Part shown: positions 9,561 through 18,963 of the stretch, piece by piece | How the letters are laid out: each line of letters opens with the position of its first letter | How positions within the stretch are numbered: the first letter of the stretch is position 1 | Origin: Brachypodium distachyon | Taxonomy: Eukaryota > Streptophyta > Magnoliopsida > Poales > Poaceae | NCBI RefSeq assembly: GCF_000005505.3 | Contig: NC_016132.3 | Span: 28,076,501-28,140,500 of the forward strand | Length of the DNA stretch: 64,000 bases | Reading direction: 5' to 3' | Notes under the pieces: generated by a model | The model's database searches: none | Told to the model about the DNA's origin: nothing | What the model saw: only the letters and a program-made list of their open reading frames with translations | Position numbers and translations under genes: made by a program

Positions 9561-11096
9561 CGCACCGTCGAAGTAGAGGACCCAGTGGTCCCCGTCCAGC
9601 TTGCCGGGAAGGCCGGTCTCTGACTCACTTTCTTCTATGCCCGTGGACGTCCACTCCGCGATGAAGTCCGCCAGGGCCGTGCTTTTGATGCTTTTGGAGG
9701 TGGCGAAGTGGAGGTCAAACTCCGACAGCTCCATCCTCCACTCGGCCACCCTCCCGGTGGCTTCACGGTTGGTGAGGGTCCTCTCGAGGCAGAACCCGGA
9801 CACCACCGTGACGCGGTGCGCCTGAAAGTAGTGGCGCAACTTGCGGGATGCAAGGAGAATCCCCAGAAGGAGCTTCTGTACTTGCGGGTGTCTTGTCCGC
9901 ACGTCGCGCAACACCGTACTGACGAAGAACACCGGTCGCTGCACCAACCGCTTCCGAGGCGCCGGGGTTGCCGGCTCTAGGGTGGTACCTGGGTTTGAGG
10001 CGGTTGCCCGAAGCTGCTCAGCCCCCTGCCCCGCAGCCCCAATCCCCGGGACGTCTTGCTCCCTCTCGGCAACCAGCACCGAGCTAACCACCTGGTCAGT
10101 CGTCGCTAAGTAGCGTAGCAACGGCTCGCCCAACCTGGGGGCGACGAGGATGGGCGGTGACCTCAGGTATCGCTTGAGTTCCTGGAGCGCCGCCTCGGCC
10201 TCGGCAGTCCAGTCGACTGGACCCTTCTTCTTCATTACCCGGAAGAAAGGCAGGGCACGTTCGCCCAGCCTGGAGATGAAGCGTCCAAGCGCGGCAACGC
10301 AGCCGTTGAGGCGCTGGACATCTTTCACCTTGCGGGGGGCCTCCATCTTCTCGATGGCTTCTATTTTGGTCGGGTTGGCCTGTATCCCCCGGTGTGAAAC
10401 CAAGAAACCTAGAAGCTGCCCGGAGTTGACACCGAAGGTGCACTTATCCGGGTTCAGCCTGAGCTTGATCTTGCGGAGGTTGTCAAATGTCTCCCGCAGG
10501 TCATCAATCAGGGAGTCCCTACGCTTCGATTTGATGAGGATGTCATCCATGTAGGCCTCCGCGTTGCGGCCTAGCTGGGGCCCCAAACATTCTCGCAGGG
10601 CGCGCTGGAATGTGGAGCCCGCGTTCTTCAACCCGAAAGGCATGCATGTATAGCAGTAGCAGCCAACCGGGGTGATAAACGCTGTCTTTTCCTCATCCTC
10701 GACCGCCATCTTGATTTGATGGCAGCCGGAGAAAGCATCCAAAAAACTCAACAGGTCACAACCAGCGGTAGAATCAACTATCTGGTCGATACGGGGTACA
10801 GGGAAGGGATCCTTGGGGCATGCACGATTAAGATCGGTAAAATCCACGCACATGCGAAGCTTATTCCCCGCTTTGGGCACTACTACAGGGTTAGCCAGCC
10901 AAGTGGGGTACAAAACTTCCCTGATCGCCCCGGCAGCCCTGAGCTTGCCAACCTCTTGCTTGATGAAATCTTTCCGCTCTTGTGCCTGCCGCTGGATCTT
11001 CTGCTTGACGGGGTGCGCGTCCGGGCGCACCGCGAGCCGATGCTCAATCACCTCCCTGGGGACTCCGGGAAGGTCTAACGGTTCCCAGGCGAACAC
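9546..11096 (-). CDS. Reverse transcriptase and RNase H (element A)
   Basis: This 516-residue frame begins with the MFAWEPLDLPGVPREVIEHR block that precedes Gypsy RT. The RT fingers/palm contain LRMCVDFTDLNRACPKDPFP, motif A LSFLDAFSG (Asp120), PFGLKNAGSTFQR and the catalytic YMDD at residues 182-185. Thumb and connection follow (GFLVSHRGIQANPTKIEAI, then FISRLGERALPFF). The first RNase H region (PVFFVSTVLRDVRTRHPQVQ, LRHYFQAHRVTVVS) is degenerate, as is usual in this lineage. The frame ends in the second RNase H at a TGA. It copies element RNA into DNA. The first ATG is internal to the polyprotein. Confidence 0.92.
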   Translation of the reverse strand: MFAWEPLDLPGVPREVIEHRLAVRPDAHPVKQKIQRQAQERKDFIKQEVGKLRAAGAIREVLYPTWLANPVVVPKAGNKLRMCVDFTDLNRACPKDPFPVPRIDQIVDSTAGCDLLSFLDAFSGCHQIKMAVEDEEKTAFITPVGCYCYTCMPFGLKNAGSTFQRALRECLGPQLGRNAEAYMDDILIKSKRRDSLIDDLRETFDNLRKIKLRLNPDKCTFGVNSGQLLGFLVSHRGIQANPTKIEAIEKMEAPRKVKDVQRLNGCVAALGRFISRLGERALPFFRVMKKKGPVDWTAEAEAALQELKRYLRSPPILVAPRLGEPLLRYLATTDQVVSSVLVAEREQDVPGIGAAGQGAEQLRATASNPGTTLEPATPAPRKRLVQRPVFFVSTVLRDVRTRHPQVQKLLLGILLASRKLRHYFQAHRVTVVSGFCLERTLTNREATGRVAEWRMELSEFDLHFATSKSIKSTALADFIAEWTSTGIEESESETGLPGKLDGDHWVLYFDGAFSLQ

Positions 11097-11206
11097 GTCA
11101 GCGTTTTCCCGGAGGAAGGTGACGAGGGCGCTTTCCTATTCGGCGGTCAGGTTCGCATCGACGGTAACGGTGCGCTCCTTGTCGCCGGCTTGGAGGGGCA
11201 GCTTCT

Positions 11207-12412
11207 TCACTTTGGCGGCCTCCTCCTGGGACGCGCGCTCGAGCCCGCACCTCCTCCAGCTCGCCCTTGCGGGGTGGCGTGGGCCTTCTTCGTTGCCGGG
11301 GCGTCACCCGGCAGGGCGTCGTCCTCGACAACACCTTCGTCGCTGGCGTCAGCTGCAGCAGCGGCCCGGACAACCTCGCCAACGCACCAAGTAGCGTCTT
11401 TGAGATCGCACCCGATGGAGAGGACTCCGTAAACGGACGGCATCTTCATCATGCCGTAGGCGTAATGCGTAGCCGCCATAAACTTGATCAGCGCCGGCCG
11501 GCCAAGGATCCCGTTGTAGGGCAACGGGGTATGCGCCGCGTCGAACACTATGTGCTCGGTCCTGAATGCTTCCTGGGACCCGAAGGTGACCGGCAGCGTG
11601 ATGCGTCCCGGCGGGCGCACGATCCCGCGGTTCACCCCCCGGAACGGTTCGGTGGGCTTCAGTTGCTCCATCGGCAGCTGGAGCTTTTCCACCAGCCTTG
11701 CGAACAGGAGGTTAAGCCCCGCTCCGTTGTCCACCAGGACCTTGGTCACCGTCATATTGCTAATGATCGGCGAGACGACGAAGGGTATTACCCTGAAACC
11801 CAATTGTCGCACCGGGTGGTCGTCGGCGCTGAAGGTGATCGGCACGTGCGACCACCTCAGCGGCTGTTGCGGCTCCGCATCCGGCAACAGCGCGCACACG
11901 TCACGGGTGAGGCGCTTCACCACGGCGTGTGATGGGAGAGCGTAAGATCCCCCATGGATACAGGCGACGCCACGAGGCTCTTGGAAGCCCGGCTCGTCGC
12001 CGCCGGAATGGTCGGGCTCGCGCTGCTCCTCGGCGCGCCCCCTGTCTCGCCCGCGAGGAGGGCGTTCCTGCACAGCGAGGGGCTGGCTGCGCCCTCCTTG
12101 GGGTTCGACCCTGCCGGCACCCCCGCCGGCCGGCCTTGGACCCGCTCTGGGGTCGTTCGGGCAATCTCGGGAGAGATGCCCGATGTCGTCACAATTGAAG
12201 CAGGCGCCGGCGGCGCGGCGCTCCTCGTGGCGCTGCTCCCTCCGCTGCTTGTTCCCTTGCAGGACGCGGCAACTCTGCGCGTCGTGGGTGGAGTTGTTGT
12301 GGATAGGGCAGCGGGCCGCGTCCCGCCAGACTCTCCCCCCGGCGAGGCCTTCTTCATGGGCCTCGCAGCAGGAGCCCCCGAGTCGGCAGCGAGGACTTGC
12401 TTCCCGCTGCAC
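11207..12412 (-). CDS. Gag zinc knuckle and aspartic protease (element A)
   Basis: The frame carries a CCHC zinc knuckle (CFNCDDIGHLSRDC, residues 71-84), the RNA-binding end of Gag, and then a retroviral-type aspartic protease: VLVDNGAGLNLLF with the catalytic Asp at 228, and YNGILGRPALIKFMA as the downstream flap/hydrophobic block. The residue after the catalytic Asp is Asn rather than Thr or Gly (DNGA versus DTGA/DGGS), which may reduce activity. The frame overlaps the capsid frame (12846-11917), so a frameshift separates capsid and nucleocapsid. A further stop separates it from RT. Confidence 0.85.
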   Translation of the reverse strand: MQREASPRCRLGGSCCEAHEEGLAGGRVWRDAARCPIHNNSTHDAQSCRVLQGNKQRREQRHEERRAAGACFNCDDIGHLSRDCPNDPRAGPRPAGGGAGRVEPQGGRSQPLAVQERPPRGRDRGRAEEQREPDHSGGDEPGFQEPRGVACIHGGSYALPSHAVVKRLTRDVCALLPDAEPQQPLRWSHVPITFSADDHPVRQLGFRVIPFVVSPIISNMTVTKVLVDNGAGLNLLFARLVEKLQLPMEQLKPTEPFRGVNRGIVRPPGRITLPVTFGSQEAFRTEHIVFDAAHTPLPYNGILGRPALIKFMAATHYAYGMMKMPSVYGVLSIGCDLKDATWCVGEVVRAAAAADASDEGVVEDDALPGDAPATKKAHATPQGRAGGGAGSSARPRRRPPK

Positions 12413-13885
12413 CTACGGGAACCCTTCTTCGGCGAGCCCTCACCAGGGCTCGCGGCAGCCTGGGCTGCCAACTCGGGCGCGAGGCGCCCCTCCTCGGCCA
12501 TGGCGCACTTGTGTGCCAAGGCATACAAGTCCTGCGTCGTCCGGATCCGATGCGTGCTCAGCTTCTCACGCATCTTGGGATCGCGGACGTTGATGGCGAA
12601 GGTGTTGATGATGGTGGCCGCCTCCGCCTCCGGGATAGAATAGGAGAGATTGGAGAAGCGGTTGACGAAGGCCCGCAACGTCTCTCCCAGTTTTTGCACG
12701 ATGGTGTGCAGCTCCGCCATGGTTCCCGGGCACTTATAGCCACCCTGGAACGCACTCACGAACTGCTCGCGCAGGTCTGCCCAGGTGGCGACGGATCCGG
12801 CGGGCAGGTTGAGCAACCAGGTTCGTGCTGATCCCTTCAGGACCATCGGGAACTAGTTCGCCCTGACCTTGTCGTCGGCGCCGATGGCATGCATAGGTCA
12901 GGAGAAAATCTTTGGGGTTAGCGGTCCCGTTGTACGTACCGAGCGCAGGCGCTCGGAACTTACGGGGCCACACCACCCGCCGCAACTCGCGCGCGAACGC
13001 AGTGCAGCTGTCTTCTGGGCCCAGGGGAGCATCTTCTTGCTCCAGTGGGTGCCGGCGCTCCACCTCGTGCCTGCGCGGGCGCTCCAAGCGCCGACGCAGA
13101 TCCTCCTGTTGTCGGGCATTCAAGATGCCACGTGCATCGCCCCCCGGGACGGTGGGCGATGAATTCGAGGACCCCTCCGGGCCCCCGTCTACCAGGCCCC
13201 GCTGAGGAGGGGGAGGGTTCTCCCCCTGTCATGAGGCGGGCGGCGCGCCTTCGCGCTCTGAGTTCGGCCCGTGGCCGGAGCCTACCGGGGCGCCCTCGCC
13301 TTGCGGCTGTTCGGCGGCCAGGGCGAGAAGCGCTTCCAACTCCTTGCCCCACGTCTCGTGCGCCGGCGTGCCCTGCTGCGGCTCGTACCGCACCATGACG
13401 CGCGCGGCGACGATGGCTTCAGCCGGGGTTCGCACGGGGGGCAATCGGTTTCCTGAACGGCTGCTTCCCGCCCTGGCCCCGGACCCGGCGTGCTCCGGGT
13501 GCCGCTGCTGCGGGGCATCCTCAAGTCGCGACTCCACCCATTGGCTGGCCCGGGCGACGCCATGCGTGCTCGCCCGACTGCCCCCGGCGCCGGGGGCAGC
13601 CGGTCCCCTCGGCCGATTGTCGGTCGACGGTCGGGGAGGTGGTGGAGGCAGCTGCGTTTGCTGCACCCTCGAGGGCTCGGGATTCTCTTGAGCTCCCGAC
13701 TCGGGTCGCACGTCGTGCGACCGCGTGTGCGCCGCTGGGGCCTCACGCGGGTCTATGCGTGAATCACCAGCCCGCTTGGAGGGCATGGTGACAAGGCTCG
13801 TCGACGAAGAAGAGTGAAGCCGATGCCGATGGGAACTTCCGCTGCCGGCGATCTCCGGCGCTGTCCACTCCCGCTTGGAGGGCAT
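12413..13885 (-). pseudogene. Gag, N-terminal and capsid parts (element A)
   Basis: The Gag coding region is spread over three frames. Residues from the ATG at 13885 (MPSKREWTAPEIAG) give a Pro/Arg-rich N-terminus to about 13229. A second frame (13123-12734) holds FRAPALGTYNGTANPKDFLL, and a third (from 12846) holds the capsid core LKGSARTWLLNLPAGSVATW with FVSAFQGGYKCP and FVNRFSNLSYSIPEAE, typical of the retrotransposon gag family that forms the virus-like particle. Stops and frameshifts occur near 13229 and between 12734 and 12846, so no full Gag can be made without repair. A 44-bp repeat duplicates the start region. Confidence 0.85.
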
Positions 13886-13914
13886 GGTGACAAGGCTCGT
13901 CGACGAAGAAGAGT
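13772..13914 (-). repeat. 44-bp direct repeat spanning the gag start codon
   Basis: 13772-13815 and 13871-13914 are near-identical 44-bp copies 99 bp apart. Each contains an ATG with the codons for MPSKR, so two in-frame starts exist 33 codons apart. Confidence 0.85.
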
Positions 13915-14570
13915 AAGCGTCTATCGAGCGAGCTTCGTCCGAACCAACTAACTGATCAGCTGACTAACCTCTCCAACTGTCTGACCCGTCAATCCTCTCT
14001 AACCCCCTAGACCGTTGGCATGGATCCTCCTTTTATACACAAGGGGATGCCACATGTGCCACGGTGCATGGGCTACAAGTGTCCAACGGGGAGGCACGCA
14101 ACTCTTCCTGGTGAGCTGGTGGCATGCATGGGTGCCACCTCCGCTGCTAGGGGCCTAAGACCCTAGGGTAGGATTGGACAACCACTGTTCCTTCGACCCG
14201 ACGGGTAACTACTCGTCGGTCGGCTCGTTTACTGAGCCGCGCGCCTTACTCCTTGCCTTGGTGGGACCGCGCGTTCCGCACCCGCCGCGCGCCCGTGTGG
14301 CGCTGTCCACTGGGCCCCACGACCCGAGGCGGGGGCACGCGTCCGGGAACCTCCAGTCCCCGCAAGTCGGCCCGGGAAGCACCTCCCAGGAAGCAGCTTC
14401 CCGGGAGGTGCCTAATCGGGAATATTCCCGGAAGCCCCGCTAGCCCCTTTCGGGCCGGTAGCTTGCCGGGAAGCTCGTTGGCGCTCCCCGGGATGAGACC
14501 TTCCCGGGAACCCGGGGGAGGGGGCCACGCGTCGCGCAGCGGTAGTACCCCGGGTGCCACTGGTGCGACA
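13915..14570 (-). mobile_element. 5' LTR of element A (missing its end)
   Basis: On the minus strand it starts TGTCGCACCAGTGGCACCCG at 14570, matching the start of the intact element C LTR (21790). A TATA box (TATAAAAG, 14037-14030) sits in the same context as in C (GTGGCATCCC upstream). In C the LTR continues about 270 bp past TATA to CTACGACA. Here gag starts about 150 bp past TATA with no LTR end and no primer-binding site that I can find. The U5/PBS region therefore appears deleted. The outer end abuts the element D LTR. Confidence 0.75.
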
Positions 14571-16301
14571 AAAACGGAGCTACGAAACAAAAGATACAAG
14601 CCTACGAAAGTAGCTAATCAAAAACAGGGTTATGTGAATACAATTTTCAATTATTAATCTAGTAGTGTAATCTAATTACGTGTTATGTGAAAAGTGTTCT
14701 TAGGTGTAGAGTTTTAACCAATGTTTACATTACAGAAAGAATAAACCAAAAGGGATTTATAGATTTTAAACATTAAGCTCTACAAAGTGTCTAATCAATA
14801 ACAGTGGCTGCTAGACTAAACCGGTGTCAAAGTTCTTTTTAACAAGTAGCTAGTTTTGACAAACTTTTAGTTCATTATCTAAATCTACAAAAGTTGCACA
14901 AAATTAACAAGGTGTAACACAAGACCTACTCGTCAAACTACAGAAGCTTACAACCTAAACGGGTCTACAATCTACTCAACAAGAACGTCGAAAGGTATCT
15001 AATCTAAAACAGACTACTGGGAATACAGATTTGGAATGACGACGCACTGCTGAATATGATAGAGACGGGGCTTCTAAAGAGATCTAATTTATAGAACAAG
15101 ATCTAAGATAACAGATGCAAAAAGAATTTCCTAGATAGGATCTACGAAACAAAAGATACGGGGTATAGAAATAGGCTAATCAAAACAGACTGCAGCTCGA
15201 AAACAGAGCAAGAAAGCTCACCGGAGAAGATGAAGTTCGCCGGAGTTGATGGGAGTCAGCGAAACAGAGGTTTTCGGAGGCAAAGCTGTGGTGTATGGTG
15301 TTCTAAGCGTCGATAGGGATCCAAAGGTGGTGGTGGCTCGGGCTAATTTGGTGCGAGGCGGTAGGAATTGCTCGCCGGAGTTTGCGTGGAAACGGCGACG
15401 AAACTTGAAATTGGTGGCAAGATTGACTGCGGCTTCGAGCTACGTTTCGGGGGATTGGTTGGGGCTCTCGAGGGCGTCAGGTTGGGGTATTTATAGGACG
15501 CGGGGCGCTCGGGATAAGGCCGGCGGCGGGTGAGATTTGAACGGGATTTGGTTTCGCTTAAAATTCGGACGAGTTAGAGTCCTGGATGGTTTCAATCTTG
15601 TCGAGATGGGGCGGCCATGGACGCCGGCGAACTCGAGCTCGAGCTCGGGCTTGGCTGTGGCAGGGCCAGCACGGGCGGGCGGCGGGGCTGCGGGGCTGCG
15701 GCGGCGAGCGGCGGACGGCCAGAACTTGGCCATAGCGTTCAGCCAGTACAGGCTATGCCTATTCGTGCGTGAGGAAGAAGAAGGAAGAAAGGAGAAAAGA
15801 AAAAAAAAGAAAAGGAAAAAGGAAGGATGGCCGTTGGATGGGGAATGGATGGATGAGATTAGAAGATACCACTTCAGTACACTTAAGTGGAAACGGGTTT
15901 CACGGAAATACGCCTCCATGTAGAGAAAACGTACTCCGCGGAATAAAAAGAAAAACAAATAAAGAAATAGCTTTTTCTGGGTTTCTAAATCGCAAGAAAA
16001 TCAAATAAGGCAAATAAAATACCAATCGGCAACGGAAAAATTTCAGAAAATTCCTAAAATTCCAAATACCTGTTTGGAAGCTAGGAAAAATAGTTTCCTC
16101 ATGGAATATAATTCATAAAAATATATTTAATGCATATGCAGCTCAAATAAATTCCAACAAATGCATATAATCACTTTTAAGGTCCAAATAAACTCCCAAT
16201 TAAATTGTAAGGTCATCTCGAGACTTAAATATGGGCAAAATGATATGCATGTGACATGAAAAAGGTAATAACATCCAAATTAGAAAAATTGGGATGTTAC
16301 A
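14571..16301 (-). mobile_element. 3' LTR of element D, cut by element A
   Basis: On the minus strand it begins TGTAACATCCCAATTTTTC at 16301, right after a polypurine tract (AAGGGGG at about 16308-16314). A TATAAATA box is at 15495-15488. AT-rich sequence with repeated motifs (ACGAAACAAAAGATAC at two places) fills 14571-15200. The end is missing where the A LTR begins. Small frames here (for example near 15246-15533 or 15491-15958) show no protein family and are probably chance. Confidence 0.8.
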
Positions 16302-16312
16302 AACCTACCCCC

Positions 16313-16630
16313 TTAAGATGAATCTCGTCCTCGATATTCGGGTTGGCTAGCAAATAGGTGAGGGTAATCCTGCTTCAAGTCCTCCTCTCGTTCCCAAGTG
16401 GACTCTTCCTCTGTATGGTGACTCCACTGAACCTTGCAAAATCGAATGGTCTTCTTTCGAGTAACCCGTTCAGTCGTCTCAAGAATCTTTACTAGGTCTT
16501 CCTCATAGGTGAGGTCCTCGTTCAACTGAATTGCTTCTATTGGTATAGTGTCTTTAAGTGGTAACTCGGATTCCTCTGCATAACACTTCTTCAATTGCGA
16601 CACATGGAAAACATTGTGCACACTGGACAA
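16313..16630 (-). pseudogene. Integrase C-terminus and chromodomain (element D)
   Basis: The frame contains SSVHNVFHVSQLKKCYAEES, then KTIRFCKVQWSHHTEEESTW followed by EREEDLKQDYPHLF. The first is the post-GPY/F linker and the second a chromodomain, which in chromoviruses directs integration to particular chromatin. The protein ends just before the polypurine tract and 3' LTR. A stop and frame change separate it from the integrase core at about 16640. Confidence 0.88.
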
Positions 16631-16648
16631 AGCTTCTGGTAATTCTTC

Positions 16649-17600
16649 CTAGTAAGCTACCTTTCGTCGGCGCTCTAGAATTTTATAGGGTCCTACATAG
16701 CGAGGTGCTAGTTTTCCCTTAATTCCAAATCTCTTTACGCCTCTAAGTGGCGAAACTCTGAGGTAAGCTCGGTCACATGGTTCATACGTAACTTCCTTAT
16801 GCTTAGAATCTGCATAACTCTTCTGTCGGGACTGAGCTACCTTCAGTCTATCCTTAATTAACTTAACCTTTTCTTCGGCATCCTTGATTAAGTCCGGTCC
16901 AAAAAACTGACATTCTCCAACTTCATCCCACATAAGTGGTGTCCTACATTTCCTCCCATACAAAGCTCCAAACGGGGACATTTTTAGGCTAGCCTGGAAA
17001 CTATTGTTATAAGAAAACTCTGCATAAGGTAAGTTGTCATCCCAAGTGGATCCATAATCAAAAGCACATGCTCTCAACATGTCCTCTAATATCTTATTCA
17101 CCCTCTCAGTCTGTCCATGGGTTTCTGGGTGAAATGCGGTACTAAACTCCAATCGAGTACCTAAGGCTTCATGTAGCTGGCCCCAAAACTTGGATGTGAA
17201 TTGGGTTCCACGATCCGATACAATCTCTTTTGGCACTCCGTGCAAACACACGATCCTGGACAATTATAACTTGGCTAGCTGGGCACTTGTATATGTTGTC
17301 TTGACGGGGATGAAATGGGCGACTTTGGTGAGTCGATCAACTACTACCCAAATAGAATCAAAGCCTCAACGGGTTCTAGGCAGTCCAGTGACAAAATCCA
17401 TACCAATTCTATCCCATTTCCACTCCGGTATAGGGAAGGGGTTGCAACAATCCTGCGGGTTTCTGATGTTCTGCCTTGACTCTCTGACACACATCACATA
17501 ATGAGATATATTCTGCAATTTCTCTCTTCATACTTGGCCACCAAAATTTCTCCTTCAGGTCGAGATACATCTTAGTGTTTCCTGGGTGTATGGAGTATGG
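16649..17600 (-). pseudogene. Integrase core (element D)
   Basis: The zinc-finger part lies at the end of the upstream frame ([20 protein letters not shown] with CDVC, before 17409). The core is split: GMDF(V)TGLPRTR is in a short segment near 17370 ended by a stop, and the rest is open from 17263, with SDRGTQFTSKFW (second Asp) and GQTERVNKILEDMLRAC (Glu). KLAPRYVGPYKIL is the GPY/F module. Several stops show it is inactive. It is very similar to the element F integrase. Confidence 0.88.
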
Positions 17601-18801
17601 TGAGTCATGAGCTTCTTGAAGGATCACCTTCTTTATTTCCGGGTCTTGGGGCACACAAATTCGCTCCTCAAACCAAATGGTTCCATGCTCATCTTCGGAG
17701 AACTCTAAAGATTTTCCTTCTCTCATACTCTGGTTGATCTTTTTAAAATTCTCATCTTTCTTTTGGCCTTCCCTAATTCTGTCCAAAAGAGTAGGCTTTA
17801 CTTCCAAAGTGGCTAGGAATCCTTTTGGCACAACCTCCAAACTTAGGTTCCTAAACTGCTTGCATAACTCTGTAGGCATCACTGTTGCCGTTATGAAATT
17901 GCAGTGGCTCTTACGGCTAAGGTCATCGACTACTACATTAGCTTTGCCTGGGTGATACTGAATGAGCAAGTCATAATCCTTGATAAGTTCCAACCATCTT
18001 CTTTGTCTAAGATTCAGCTCATTCTGCGTGAATATATACTTCAAACTCTTATGGTCCGTGTAAATATCACAGTGGTTACCCATAAGGTAATGTCTCCATA
18101 TCTTAAGTGAGTGAACTACGGCTGCTAGCTCCAAATCATGAGTGGGGTAATTCATCTCATGTGGCTGAAGTTGACGCGACACATATGCAACTACCTTTCC
18201 TTCCTGCATCAAAACACATCCTAAACCTTCGCGTGACGCATCACAATAGACTTGGAAGTCTTTGTGTATGTCTGGTAGGATCAAAACTGGTGCTGAAACT
18301 AGCTTCTTCTCCAATTCCTAAAATGTTTCTTCACACTCAGGTGTCCAATCATACCACTTTTCTTTCTTCAATAACTGGGTCAACGGTCTGTCTATCTTCG
18401 AGAAATTCTCAATGAACCTACGGTAATATCCCGCAAGTCCTAAGAAACTTCTAACTTTCGAAACTGACTTTGGTGACTTCCATTCAATGACAGCTTCTAC
18501 CTTTGAGGGGTCTACGGCCACTCCTTTTCATGACACAATGTGTCCAAGGAAAGCAACTGTACTAAGCCAAAACTCACACTTACTAAACTTGGCATAAAGC
18601 TGGTGCTCTCTAAGCTTATCCAATACCTTCAGAAAGTGTACTTCGTGCTCACTAGCGGACTTGGAATAAATAAGAATGTCATTGATGAAGACTACGACAA
18701 ACTTATCTAAGAACTCCATGAACACCTTGTTCATCATGTTCATAATATAGGATGGGGCATTGGTTAAACCAAATGACATAACTGTGTACTCATATAGTCC
18801 A
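17600..18801 (-). pseudogene. Reverse transcriptase C-terminal half and RNase H (element D)
   Basis: Reading down from the C insertion, [15 protein letters not shown] is followed by [13 protein letters not shown], the RT active-site loop, where Asn stands at the first of the two usual Asp positions. FLGHIVS and [20 protein letters not shown] follow, then the RNase H region ([60 protein letters not shown] blocks) and the start of integrase. Stops occur at about 18528 and 18318. The first half of RT lies at 22596-22915, beyond element C. Confidence 0.88.
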
Positions 18802-18957
18802 TGTCGCACCCGTGGCACCTGGGGCGCCACCGCTGCGCGACGTGTGGGCCACCTCGCTTGGTCCCCGGAAGGATCGCGCCCCGGGCAGCTCCGCGCGAGA
18901 TGCCCGGCAAGTCGCCAGCCCGGCAGGGCTAGCCGGGTTGCGGGGGCTTCCCGCCTC
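18802..18957 (+). mobile_element. 5' LTR remnant of element C
   Basis: It is nearly identical to the first about 155 bp of the 3' LTR (21790-21945), from TGTCGCACC to TTGCGGGGGCTT, then passes abruptly into aORF sequence. Confidence 0.85.
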
Positions 18958-18963
18958 CTTGAC

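Larger units (their letters stand above)
4510..14570 (-). mobile_element. Element A: Tat-lineage Ty3/Gypsy retrotransposon, 3' truncated
   Basis: Order on the minus strand is 5' LTR, gag, protease, RT, RNase H, second RNase H, integrase, spacer, antisense ORF. The dual RNase H, absence of a chromodomain and antisense ORF after pol place it in the Tat lineage. The aORF N-terminus and 3' LTR are lost at the palindrome centre, so no target-site duplication can be checked. Confidence 0.85.

Noticed and set aside
15246..15958. Small frames in the D LTR as host genes
   Set aside because: No domain, no splice structure, and they lie inside an LTR with its own TATA box.
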